Assembly: GCA_947044405.1 (NCBI GenBank)
Contig: CAMRHE010000063.1
Location: 4,328,501-4,392,500 of the forward strand
Direction: 5' to 3'
Length of the DNA: 64,000 bases
Source of the DNA: Leptodactylus fallax
Taxonomy: Eukaryota; Chordata; Amphibia; Anura; Leptodactylidae
This document shows, piece after piece, positions 1 through 12,600 of the stretch. Every line of letters starts with the position of its first letter. Within the stretch, counting starts at the first letter, position 1. Under the pieces are notes generated by a model that searched no databases, was not told the origin of the DNA, and worked only from the letters and a program-made list of their open reading frames with translations. Made by a program: the position numbers and the translations under genes.

Positions 1-182
1 GGACATTATACTGTGTTTTGAAGGGCTACTGTTGGACATTATACTGTGTGGTGAAAATGGGGCATTATGCCATGTGGAGACCAGTAAAGGGAACGTTTTT
101 ACCACATAGAGGCCAGTAAAGGGGTGTGGGCTCCAGGAAAGTGGATGCTATGCTGTGTGTGTGTGGGGGGGGGGGGGGGGGG
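1..182. repeat. Degenerate tandem repeat ending in a TG/G run
   Basis: GGACATTATACTGTG occurs at 1 and again at 34, a diverged GGGCATTATGCCATG follows at 59, and GACCAGTAAAGGG/GGCCAGTAAAGGG occur near 80 and 111. The block ends in (TG)n followed by about 18 G. Probably the end of a longer array outside the window. Confidence 0.5.
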
Positions 183-912
183 AGTGCGGGCAAGTCAAAA
201 GTTTGATATGGGGTCCAGTCTTTGCTAGTTACGCCCCTGCCTAGAGCACCAGTCATTGTGTCTGCTGGTGCTCTGGAATGGCATTCACAGACATGCCATG
301 TTGACAGCTACACTTCAGTTGAAATGTAGACAGCTAAATGTAGAGCAGGGCAGATAGCAGTGGCCAGTGCTGTGGAGTGGCACTGGCAGACTGGTCTGCC
401 TTATAAGCAGGAACATAAGAGACAGCTTGTGCAAGGTATGGCAGCATCTGGAATGACACTTAGTTCCCCTGCTGTCTGTCATACCCTGCTCTACTCTCTG
501 CCCACTATGACACACCCACGCCAAGGTGCCAGCTGCTGCAGTTCTGGCACAGCCATGGGTTGGGAGTGGCACATAAGATAAAAAAAAATTGCATTTGTTA
601 AAAACCACGTTTTCAACCTTATCTTAGGAATGTGATTTCGTGTAAATCCACTCACTACAAAGTAACATCTGGTAAACACCAAAAGTGCCAAAAATGACCA
701 GTCTAGGGGCCGTATCATACTTTATGAAACAGCAAGAGCTATTTCTTTCTACTGCCCACTGACATGCATGAGGGGGATAAGTCGCTGCCATGCATCTCTG
801 ACAACTCTTGTCTCCGAGGGCATGTAAAAGAATAGGTAAAATATATCAACCGGAGAGAATACAGAGGATTATCTAGACTATTCTGATTAAAGCCGAGCAT
901 ACGCTTTAGATA

Positions 913-1186
913 CCGTGTTTCTCCAAAAATAAGGCCTACCCCGAAAATAAGCCCTAGCTAGATTTTCGAGGTTTTTTGGAGTAGGCTTGAAATGGCATTC
1001 AAATGTGCCAAAAAAAATCAAAAGTGCCGAACTGCCGTTTTTGCGCTGTTTTGAAATAAAAAGAGATCAAATGTGTGATTGTTGTTCATAGAAAAAAAAT
1101 TAAGACCTACCCCGAAAATAAGCTATAACCATTTTTTCGGAGAAAAAAATAATATAAGACCCTGTCTTATTTTTGGAGAAACACGG
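913..1186. mobile_element. Mariner-type MITE flanked by TA
   Basis: 274 bp, bounded by TA on both sides. The ends are inverted copies: CCGTGTTTCTCCAAAAATAAG and its complement at the right. The internal sequence repeats CCCCGAAAATAAG. No coding potential. Confidence 0.8.
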
Positions 1187-1286
1187 TAGCTATCAGCCGA
1201 CAGCAATTACTCCCAACTCCCCATACATATGCATGCTTTGCCAAATGGTACATATGTACTGAACTGGGAGAAGGGAGATGCATATA

Positions 1287-2212
<926 letters not shown>

Positions 2213-4007
2213 TACAGTATATCGGAAGTTCTTATACTTCTACCTTCTTCTCTTGGCAACAAAGCACTGAATCAGAAGAGGAAAAACAGTTTGATTCAGG
2301 TGACCCTAACCAATCTATCTGCTGGGGGTTGATATTCTGGGCTCTGGTGACAGACTCTCTTTAGAGGAATATTTCCATTCAAACATTTATGGCCTATCGA
2401 TATCGAGACCCCTCTCTATGAGCCAGAACGAAGAGTGACCTGTAGGAGTATCTCCCATTCTGAAAGACACAAGACAACCATTTATAACATGGCTGATCAT
2501 CCCAGGGGCCAATTCGGAAAGGGGTTGTCGGATAAACACCTTTAGCACTTGAATCAATCAAATGTGATGGGATGCGGGGCTACCAAGGTATTTAGATATA
2601 GGCCTAGGGCAACTAACTGAACACTAAAGGGTTTGTCCAGGGTTAGAAAAACATACGTCCGTGCGAGACTCCGTCCTACATTCTGCTTAAAATTGCGGAA
2701 AGAAAAGTCCTGCTAGGAAAACTTACTCACTGCTGTTTTCGGTGAAAACTGGGCGGACCCCATTATAGTGTACTGGGTGCGCAGGTTTCCGCGTGGAATC
2801 TGCTTTTTAAGTGGATAGGTTTTCCGTCTTTCAGGTTCCCAAGAGGTCAATCTAGCGGTAAACAGCACATACCATAATTTGTCTTTTTTGACGGATCTGT
2901 CAATAGGTATCCATCAAAGAAGTGTCTTTCTTGGAGGATCCATTTTTTTCCCCTCGTCTTCATTCTTAGCATGCACAGAAAAGAATAAAGAGGGAAAAAC
3001 GGATTGCAAAATAGACACAAATGGATTGCTATCCGTTGGAATTCCGTTTATGCCGCCTTCCATAGACCACAATGTTAAAAAAAACAGATACCTTGCTGTC
3101 CGTTGTATATCTTTATTTTTTGGACGGAGCAAAAGAGCTGCAAAAGAGCTGCGGAAATGCGCCAAACGCACACCTGCGGATGTTTTTTAAGCGACCCATT
3201 CTAATGTTTTTATGATCTTTCGACACATCACCAAAACTGATTCCAGGTGAAGACACCAACGCAGATGTGAACCCAGCCTTAACCGCTTCAATCCCTGGTC
3301 CTTCTCCCTGGTTCATGACCAGACACATTTTTAGGTTTATTCAGGAGCTACGGTATATTTTTTATTCAAATAATTTTTATTTCTATTTTGCTTACTTATA
3401 TAGCGCCATTATATACCACAGCGCTTTACAGATATTGTCAACACTGTCCCAAATAGCCTTACAGTCTAAATTCCGTATCAATACGTCTTTGGATTTTTGC
3501 ATCTTTCTCTCATTGAGAAAGCTTTATTTTTATTACATTTTTAGTTTTACTTTTTTATTTTATTTTATTTTTTTTTATAGCACAAAGTGCTACTTAAAAT
3601 TAAAAAAAATATAGCTTTCACTCTCCATTACGGTAATTTTTATAGAGGTGACACATAGTTTTGTGTCTCTGGGGATGGAGTTAGAACCTGTTGTATGGGT
3701 GTGGCCAAATGGGGTGCAGAGGTAGCAGTCGCTATCAGGCCCTGGACCCTAAGGGGGACCCAAATGTCCCTCTGCCACATACAATACACCACTATTCTAA
3801 ATAGCACAAAGGAGGTATTTTGCATATTTTGCATTGGGGCCGGGGGCTTCAAATTACGTCTCTGACAGTCCTGTTTTTTAACTTCATTATATTTTTTTGG
3901 TCTCTTTATTTTTTTATACAATGTGCCCCCCGATAAGATTTTAACATTACTTTTTTTTTTTTCTGATTTCGCCTATAACCATGTTTTTCTAGTCCTGTGC
4001 AATCCCC
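2213..4007. other. Upstream DNA with short repeat fragments, no gene
   Basis: No coding support. 2640-3280 resembles the frog repeats that end in GATGTGAACCCAGCCTT. 3394-3440 carries TATATAGCGCCATTATATAC then CACAGCGCTTTACAGA, an interspersed repeat fragment. The rest is AT-rich with T-runs. Confidence 0.4.
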
Positions 4008-4011
4008 TTAA

Positions 4012-4575
4012 AGGGATTCTATCATTGGGAAACCCTATTTTCACCCAAACCACGTCGGAATAGCCTTTAGAAAGACTATTCTTCTCCTACCTTTATTTTT
4101 CTGATCCGCGTTGCTATTTCTGAGAATTTTCATTTTTCTTCTTTATGCAAATGAGTCTTCATTAAGCATCGGGGGCATCCCCTGTGCTCAAAGAAGATGC
4201 TCTTCCGAAGATCCAGCGCCGCCTCTCTTCTTCTGCTGACGCCTCTCCGCTGCGTCATCAGCCCCGTCTCTGTTCGGGATTCAAATCCCGCGCATGCTCA
4301 GTCGGCTCCGCCATTTCGCGAACTGATGATGCAGCGGAGAGGCTTTAGCAGAAGGAGAATGAGGCAGCGCTGGATCTTCGGAAGAGCGTCTTCTTTGAGC
4401 ACAGGGAACGCCCCCTGTGCTTTCTGAAGACTCATTTACATAAAGAAGAAAAACGAAATTTCTCTAAAATGGCGGCGTGGATCAGAAAAATAAAGGTTTG
4501 GAGAAGAATAGACTTTCTAAAGGATATTCCGATGTGGTGTTAGTGAAAATAGGGTTTCCCAATGATAGAATCCCT
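4012..4575. mobile_element. Large foldback T2/Kolobok-type MITE
   Basis: 564 bp between TTAA at 4008-4011 and 4576-4579. The terminal inverted repeats start AGGGATTCTATCATTGGGAA, so with the TSD the end reads TTAAAGGGA, fitting the T2 consensus TTAAAGGRR. The arms remain complementary for most of the element (for example GCTCTTCCGAAGATCCAGCG near 4199 against its complement near 4370), giving a long hairpin. It has no transposase. Confidence 0.85.
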
Positions 4576-4579
4576 TTAA

Positions 4580-4765
4580 GGTGTAAAGCCCCACTTTGTT
4601 GCAGATTTTTTGCTGCAGTTTCTTGAGCCAAAGCCAAGCGTGGATTGAGCAGAACGTAGACATATAAGAACTCCCTATATATTTCCTATTCATTTTGTAG
4701 CCACTATTGGCAAAATCTGCAATAAAAAAAAGTTGCTTTTCCGCAATGTGGGGCTTTTGCCTTAG
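4580..4765. mobile_element. Short foldback repeat (GCCCCAC family)
   Basis: It begins GTAAAGCCCCACTTTGTTGC and ends GCAATGTGGGGCTTTTGCC, so the ends are inverted copies. A second copy lies at 9551-9756, and fragments at 7166-7262 and 2218-2245 share the TTCTTATACTTCTACCTTC-type centre. Confidence 0.65.
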
Positions 4766-4807
4766 TCTGGTGAACAGAATTGTATCTGTAATAATCTAGG
4801 ACACTTC

Positions 4808-4890
4808 ATCCCAATCTGTTGTGGCACTATAACTCTCAGCATGGCAGCTGAAAAGTCATGCTGGGAGTTGTAGTGTGACAACAGCTGGAT
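4808..4890. repeat. hAT-like repeat fragment (GCTGGGAGTTGTAGT family)
   Basis: It carries CATGCTGGGAGTTGTAGT with an inverted partner ACTATAACTCTCAGCATG just upstream. Related fragments occur near 34568, 37589-37640 and 52207. It abuts the LARP1 promoter. Confidence 0.5.
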
Positions 4891-4904
4891 AAATAGGCCC
4901 CTGC

Positions 4905-5240
4905 TTTAGGGTTAGAAGTGCTGTGCAGGATGAGGCGTGTACCAGGCATGAATGAGGATCCAGCTGACCCTCTGCCCACATCCCCGCCCCTTCCCTCCTC
5001 CCCCCCAGAGCTCTCGGGGTCGCGCACGTCAGCGTGTCTCAGAGCTCGTCCCCGCACAGCCCATCGCGTGGTCTTCCTTGGCTTCCATATTGCAGCGGTA
5101 ACCTCGGGATTCCACCCGGTGATCGTGAGCCCGGCGTCCGGCGATCTCCATCCCTCATCCCTACGTGACCTGTGCAGAGCGGGACCCCCGGCTGGTCGGA
5201 GCGCTTCTCCCCGCCCGGGTGGTGGTGGGGGGATAGGGAC
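4905..5240 (+). promoter_or_regulatory. larp1: LARP1 CpG-rich promoter and 5' UTR
   Basis: Base composition changes sharply to GC- and CpG-rich just upstream of the ATG and stays so through exon 1. An Sp1-type CCCCGCCCC lies at 4982-4990 and a CRE-like ACGTCA at 5027-5032. There is no TATA box, as expected for a housekeeping gene. From about 5000 to the start I see no upstream ATG, so 5241 would be the first AUG of any mRNA starting there. The transcription start itself is not determinable from sequence alone. Confidence 0.7.
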
Positions 5241-5454
5241 ATGGCGACTCAGGTAGAGGCTCCGCTCATACCACCGCCGCCCCTGCAGCAGCAGACGCCG
5301 CCACCGGACACGGAGGTGGAGGGAGGCAAGCCGGAGCACGGCCAGGACGGAGACGATGGGCTGGGGCGCAAGGAGTTTGTGGAGGCTCCTCCGCCCAAGG
5401 TGAACCCCTGGATCAAGTCAAGCGGGGGCCCCGTGAACGGCCAGATCTCTGCAG
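5241..5454 (+). CDS. larp1: LARP1 coding exon 1
   Basis: Residues 1-71 plus one base of codon 72. It begins MATQVE, continues with a proline/glutamine-rich stretch and ends after the conserved [13 protein letters not shown] block. The donor is CAG|GTAGGT. It lies inside the CpG-rich promoter region. Confidence 0.95.
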
Positions 5455-6618
5455 GTAGGTCACCCTCGTGCTTGCTGTGTGTGCATTAGCTCCTTGGTTG
5501 CGGTGCCCGGTTACCCTGCTGCAGGTTGGCATGGGCTGGGGTGCTGGGAGTGTCCCTGTTACTAAGGCTGGCCATGTGCTTGTGTCGAGCTGCTGATTTT
5601 TTTTTTATTTTTTTTTTATTTTTTTAGGGGCTCATCAGGATTGAGGTGTTTGTAAGGTCACCTGCGGGTCCCCCTTTACTAGTCTTGTGACCCAGGAGAT
5701 ATGGGGGGCGGTGACTGTAGGAGGTGGGGTGTCCATTAGCCAGAACACCCTTTGATGACACTGCAGTCTGGCCTGGGTGGTGGGTGGAGGATAGCTGGCT
5801 CCTTACCAGCACCCAGACATTCGATGGGTCCCCACTGCCGTGCCTATGACGTGATGTGGGCGGGGTGTGCCGGCAGCAGAGGGGTTAAGCGGAGAGTTTG
5901 CGGTGGAACGTTCCATTTATAATTTTTTTTTTTTTTTTTTTTTCGGAACGTCCAGAGTCCAACGTTCCATTTTAGAACGTTCACGGTCCAACGTTCTAGT
6001 AGCCCCGCCCACCTCTGCTACTACCCAGCATTCCACTGCAGACAGGCAACGTGGGTCGCTCTTGCTAGGCCTGAGCGCCTGTCGGCCCAGTGCACACGGC
6101 TGCTCGCGGTTATTTCCTCACTGTATACCGCGTTACCGTGTCGCGCCTGCGGTTTCCCCGTGACAGATCCCTGATTCTCCGGCCCAGGCTCTGTTTGCTT
6201 GCCATGTGGGTGCACCAGCAGTTCACTGGAGCGGGGTGATTGCCTTCTAGGCACCCTCTGCCTCCTATTAGGGGATGGTGCAGCGCCCCCTGGGCCTTGG
6301 CGAGCCTCCCGTGCTGCGCTGGCACTCTGCAGGCCTGCACTGCGCTGATATAAATAGCTCTGGCTACTGTCCCCAGGCTATAAGTGGCGATTAGGGGGGC
6401 ATAAATCTTCAGCTACACGAGGGGCCGTGGGTACAGTGCTGCTTGCTGGGAGGAGACATGTGCTGAGGAGTTCTAGCACCTCCTTAGAGCTGAGCAAGGT
6501 TTATGACTGATGTGTACTACTAGGGTTATGTTCACACCAAGTATTTTGGAGCAGATTTTGAGGTGGATTCTTCTTCAAAATTGACCTGCTACTCATTGTT
6601 TTGCATGGGAGGAAGTGA

Positions 6619-6653
<35 letters not shown>

Positions 6654-9600
6654 GCCTACAGTTAAGTGTCCAGCTTGATCTTGCCACAAAAACTTTGGCA
6701 GAAAGCTCGCACTTGTTAAGCCCCATTGTACACGAGGTTTATAAGTGTGCAAACCTGTGGCCACTAGCCGAAACTCTGCTTCAGCGTTTGGCTACGGGGT
6801 CCACATGGCCGGCTTTTGGAGAGAAACTTGAGGCAGTCGATTGCTCCATCTGAACTTACTCTTAGGTATCATGCACACGATCATGTGTAATTTCGGTCTG
6901 CAAAATACAGTTTGATTTTTGCGTTCTGTGTATCAGTATCTGTACGGTATGTCCACAAAAACAGTCAGTATTGCGTCAGTGTGTCATCTGTATTTTACGA
7001 TCCGTAAAAAAAAATCCATCAGCAGCTAGGGAACTGTTCCGCAAATACAGATGTCACACGGATTACATCCATGTGATGTCCGTTGTTTTCAGGATCCCAT
7101 GGATGAGGCCTGCATTCAGCCCGCACACTGATCCGTGTACATGGACTCTTAGAAATGAATGGGTCAGTGTTGAGCAGAAGGGAGAAGTATAAGAGCTTCC
7201 TATATATTTACTATTGGCGAAAAAAAGAGCTGAATTTATGCCACATGGGGCCCTGGCCTTAAAGGTTTTTTTTTGCATGTCTTCAATATCAGATCAGTGT
7301 GGAAACTCCAACCAATCAGTTGTTATGAGCAGAGCAGGAAGCAGATGGCGCCGTTCTGTGTAGTGGCCAGACCAGGTTATTGCAGATCACCTTCCATTTG
7401 TTTGAATGTAAGATGAGCTGCAGTGACTTGCTTCAGCCACTACATAGAACAGTGCTTCTTTACTCCACTTTGTGTGTTAACAGCTGATCAGTAGGGGTGC
7501 TGGGTGTGGAGGCACCCACTGATCTGATGTCCATAACGTTATGTCTCCATACAGTTTGCATTTTGTCTTTGCTCCTGTCTGTCTTCTCATTTCTTACCTG
7601 ATCATAACATATACAAGGGCCGGTGATAGGGAATGAGTCTTCCTACAGGCTGGGGGTAAGGAGATTAGGCTTTGTTCACTGGAGCCAAACTGCCCAAAGG
7701 CCCTAACATCACTTTGTGACCTCTATTTTACGTATACTTTAAATGTCATGCAGTGGCATCAGTCACCCTTAGGGTCTCATGGTTTAAAAAAAAAAAAAAA
7801 TCATTTTGACCAGTACACAGAATTTTTTATTTTTTTTAAACTTCCATTGGGTTAATGTGCCCCTATGGACCCATATAGGCTCCCTTCATATAACCGTGTG
7901 CTTTGTGCGTTAACGGCTAGCACTGACCCATTATGTGTAAATGGCCCCACATACATGGCCATGTATTATCATGGGTAAGTGCCCATCTTGATACCCCAAC
8001 TGAGTAATGAAATCTATGGGTCAGTAGACGGCACAGTGATATGCTGATCTCTTCCATGTGCTGTTTTCCTGCAATGAGAAAAAAGTTTCAGGGTCGGGAT
8101 GTAACTTTTTTTTTTTTTTTTTTTTTTTTAGGGTTAAAATATAAAAATTATGACTTAATATAATTGGGTGTCCCATAAATTAAAGAAAAAGCTTTCTAAA
8201 ATATTTAGCCCCATATTCATGTTTGTCAGGCTTCGTTCATTACCTCTAGCATAGTCAGTCTATAAATGAGGGCACTAGCCCTTCAGGCCCAACTTCTCTG
8301 GCTTGGTACTGAAGTATTTTTTGCTTAGATATTGCCCTTATCATTTTTGTAGCAGACATTTTTACAAGAGTAATGACAAGAGCCGCCATGTTGATTATCA
8401 GCTAACTTCATGGCGAGTTGCTGTGTCTTTTGTACTACATTTGCTATTGGTCATCTTTTTGGGAAGTGAATTCAAAGCAACCAATATGGCTGCACTTCCT
8501 GTTGTCAAAATGGCCGCCCACAACAAAAAATGGTAATATATTAAACTTATACACGTACCTGTTGCTAAAATATAGGCAGGTTGTATGGTGAAGACTCATA
8601 AGAAATGGAATAGTTGCCCATAGCTTCCATCTTCTGTCTGAGACATGAGTGATTGCTATTGGTAACTCCTGCCTATTAAGAGTCCTTTCAGAATACTAGC
8701 CATGGAGGCGCCAAGTGAAGAGAATAATCCTTTAAGGAGGGTAAAACAGAATAAGCAATAATATTTTTGTGGACTAAAGTCTCCTGAAATTAGATCCCAT
8801 GGAACTGACCTGAAGGCCCTGGCTGGTGGGAGGACGATAGGTTGACAAGATCCTGGTTTTTATAGGCTTCTGTATGGTGGTGGTGCATACATTGACACTG
8901 GTGTAAAGGGGTAGACCCACAATAACAATGTATCGCCTCTCTACATGGTGGGTAACGGGCCTATGATCGCCGGTGGTCTTTGTTAGGACTCCCATCATTC
9001 ACAAGAGCCTGAGTACAGTTAGAACGTATACAGTCTAAGGCTAGCACATGGACTCACTCGTTTCTATGGCTGTATACACACATCAGTGTATTATCATGGG
9101 GCAGGTCCTATACCTGTCCATTTTGTGGCCCAGGCTCAATGAGAGCAGTGACTGGGGCGGTGGAGGCATGGGTGGCCCATGGATGTCCTCCATGTAGAGT
9201 TTAGTCACAGCCAGCTACATGTATGTATGTATGCATGTGGCCTAAGAATGCTGAAGATGGCCGGTATGTGACTATCTTCATCAGTCCCAGTGAATGGGAC
9301 TAAATATTGCCACAGTGGATGTGTGATAAAGATGGGGGTAAGTTATTGTCGGACGTCCACTTTACACTCCAGTGTAAATATGCTGGGGAAAAAGTAATGT
9401 TCAGGCCAAGCGTCATGAAGCCGCTATGCCACATGTTCTGACACATGGGGTTAGTGTGGGGGCTCAGTCACTACAAGCTCTTCTGATTCGAGTAGTCAGA
9501 AGCGTAGGTTTCCGTCCAATAGACTAGCTTGCTTCTGTTTTAAAGCTCCTTAAGGCTGAGGCCCCACGTTGCGGAAACGCATCTTTTATTGTTGCAGATT

Positions 9601-12600
9601 GTTGGTTTTTTTGGCCAAAGCCAACAATGGCTACGAAAGGAATCAGAAATATATAGGAAGCTCTTATACTTCTACCTTCTGCTCAATCCACTCCTGACTT
9701 TGGCTCAAAAACTGCAACAAAAAAGCTGCGTCTCCACAATGTGGGGCTTTAGCCTAAGCTTTGGGCTGAATTCACATGGTGTTTTTCTGCATTCATCTGT
9801 GTAGTCTACAGTGAAATAAATAACAGTATAGAGAGGTCAGAGTTCACTTTTTTTTTTTTTTTTTCCCTATACAGGCTCAATCCTGTAGTTCTCGACTTCT
9901 TAACACCCCTTGAAATATAAGCAAGTATATACTATAGTAGCGGTTTTGCGCCGGTGTCGTCATTTCTGTAGTGCCAAAGCGCAGGCATTCCCGAAGGAGG
10001 ATGGGTCCGATTCACAGCGAGGTGTGCGCCTTGTCATGCATTAAGCGCTGCAAGGGATATAAAGACGTTGCACAATATGCTGGTCTTGATCAATTACCGC
10101 CAAAGTATTCCGGTTTATAGGAGGCAGTGGGTGAAAAATTCTAAACTCTGCAGTATTTGATACCTAAGATGCTTCTGGTTCTGGCTAGAACTAGTTTTGT
10201 GGCCGTAATATAGACCCAATAACATGGCTGGTTACAGCGTAATAAATCCGGACAAAGATGTTGTCCTCCTGCTGTGTTTGAGGGTCCAAGCGTGTCTGTA
10301 AATGAACTCTTCCATCTTATGTACAGATATTTCACCAGCGCTGAGACTTGTATTGTGACCTACGTTTGGTTGATCCAGAATAGTCTGTGGTCCTAATACT
10401 GTCTAAAATATAGCCCTGATTTAAAAAAAAAAAAAAAAATGGCTTCAGACAATCTATATGCATTGAGACGTGCACACTCGGTCAAGTTACAAGGAAATAG
10501 TTGTCCCTGACTGCTTTATACACCGCATTGGTTCCACCTGATACTGGCATGACTTGGGAGAATATCAAAGGGATTCATAGGCACTGTAGTGTGGACCTGG
10601 CATTTCTCACCACTATGGCTTATCTGGGCTTCCATGCCCTGGAGCCTTAGGCCATACTACTTACTTGCCAGAGGAAATAACAGGCCTGTGTAAATTAACC
10701 ACCCCTGGGGGTCCTCTTTGTGTTTGCTCTCACAATGCACTTGTTTTGGATTGCTGATGACATTACCATTTTCCCTTAGATTAGGGTTTTATGTAAATGG
10801 GATTGCATACACAAAGGGCCTGGTAATAGGAATTTTTCTTTTTTTTTTTTTTTTTTGGCTCTCTTTATACTTGGCTGTGTACCCACAACAAGCTAGTTTT
10901 TCCATATTCATATTAAAGGGGTCATCCAGAACTGTTCACTGGGTATAAATCAAAAAGACATACTCTCCTATGCCTGGCACCCCATTGGCCTGGTCTCCTT
11001 TACATCCTGTGATGTCACTCAGATACATGACTAGTGGCCACTGATTGGTGAGCGCCTCTCTGTGGCCAGTGGTAGGGGGGAAGAGACGGTTGTCCAAGAC
11101 CAGACAGTGGGGTGTCGGGGAAAGCAGAGTGTCGTCTTCTGTTTTCCAAGTGCCTCTTGAGTTTGCCTAAAATCCTGGCCATCCCCCTTCATGGCACTCT
11201 TACATGGAAGCGTATTTATATGCAGCTGTATAATATGATATAACTATCCTAATCCTAACACTGAGCATTTACAGTCACATGACCGAAGAGAATCTCCTCT
11301 TTCATATGACTCCAAAAACAAGTCTGTATGTTTTATAATGTCCCGAGATATACCCTAACTGTTTGAGTGACCCTCCCCCATCCTCATTTACTGTACATGT
11401 TACACGGCCCCCTACTCCATACACAGCGACTGGGTGAAAGGCAGAAAAAGGGGAAAGAGTGAAAAAATGCAGGCTTTCACAGAAAGGAGACAATTTAATA
11501 AAGTATATTACAAAATGTATTAATGACACAAATCCTGCCACAAAAGCTGTCTGGAAGTTCAGATAACTTCTGCCACTGAATTTGAGAAATTTGGATCAGA
11601 TATGTAGGAAAATCTACATCTGTGCACCCTGTTCATTTGCAAAGGGTAAAATCCGTTTATGGACTAAGTGCTGCAAATTTTAGGTTTGAGCTGGTTTGCC
11701 TGACAGCTATTCCTCTTGCCCCATTGTACACATACATGAATAATAAGACAAATATTTTGATGGCCTCATTTTTTGGATAAAGTATCACTATCAAATGTGA
11801 CCTTTAATGATCACATGATGGAGAAGGCTGCCATGTTCCTGCAAGTGCCATTTACTCTTTATTATTTACCAAGCACAGTGCCATTCATTTAGTAGTGGCT
11901 GCACCTGGTATTGCAGTTTAGACCATTGAGTTGAATGGGAATATTCTTCAGTACCAGACAGTGACACTACTGAATGTATGGACCTGTGAAGGGACTATAG
12001 TGGGGTGTGCATGTTGAAAGTTGTGCCTCTATGGTCTGATACCAATAATATAGTCTTCGGAAATCCCTTAAGTGAAGACTTTAGCCCTGATGTAATGCCT
12101 AGAGCAGGCCTAAGGGGGCAGGGTATGTCATGGAAATGAGACAACCTGTTCTGGGCCACATAGTGAGGGAATCTATTAAGACTGGCCAGTCTTAATCCAC
12201 TCTCTTGGCGGCAGGAGGTACAACTGAATTATTCAAGCGCACTGTAGGAGGTCCAGTGCACTAGAAATTAAATCTACACCAGTCACGGACTGGGATAAAC
12301 TTCCAGTATAAGTAACACTTTTATGCTGAAAACTGGTGTAGATGGGTTAGTAAATTCCCCCCAGAATGGCAGTTTTGCCAATCGTGTTCCTTTCATTGAT
12401 TCCTCCTGGTTGTCCCACTAGCCACAGATTCTAGATAAAGCGAAGACTTTACCCAATAGCTGATGGTCAAATTATTTCCAGTACGTTGTGGCCAACATTA
12501 GACTTCCCCATAACTAGTACTTTGCCTGATGTTGACAGGTAGCCATGCTCTCTATATGTATTTCCTTAATCTAGGATTTACATACATGGACATGTTGTAT

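Noticed and set aside
4197..4427. 76-codon Ser/Arg-rich frame
   Set aside because: It is the interior of the fold-back MITE at 4012-4575.
4836..5339. 167-codon minus-strand frame over the LARP1 promoter and exon 1
   Set aside because: Expected in CpG-rich sequence with few stops. No domain, and opposite to a well-supported exon.
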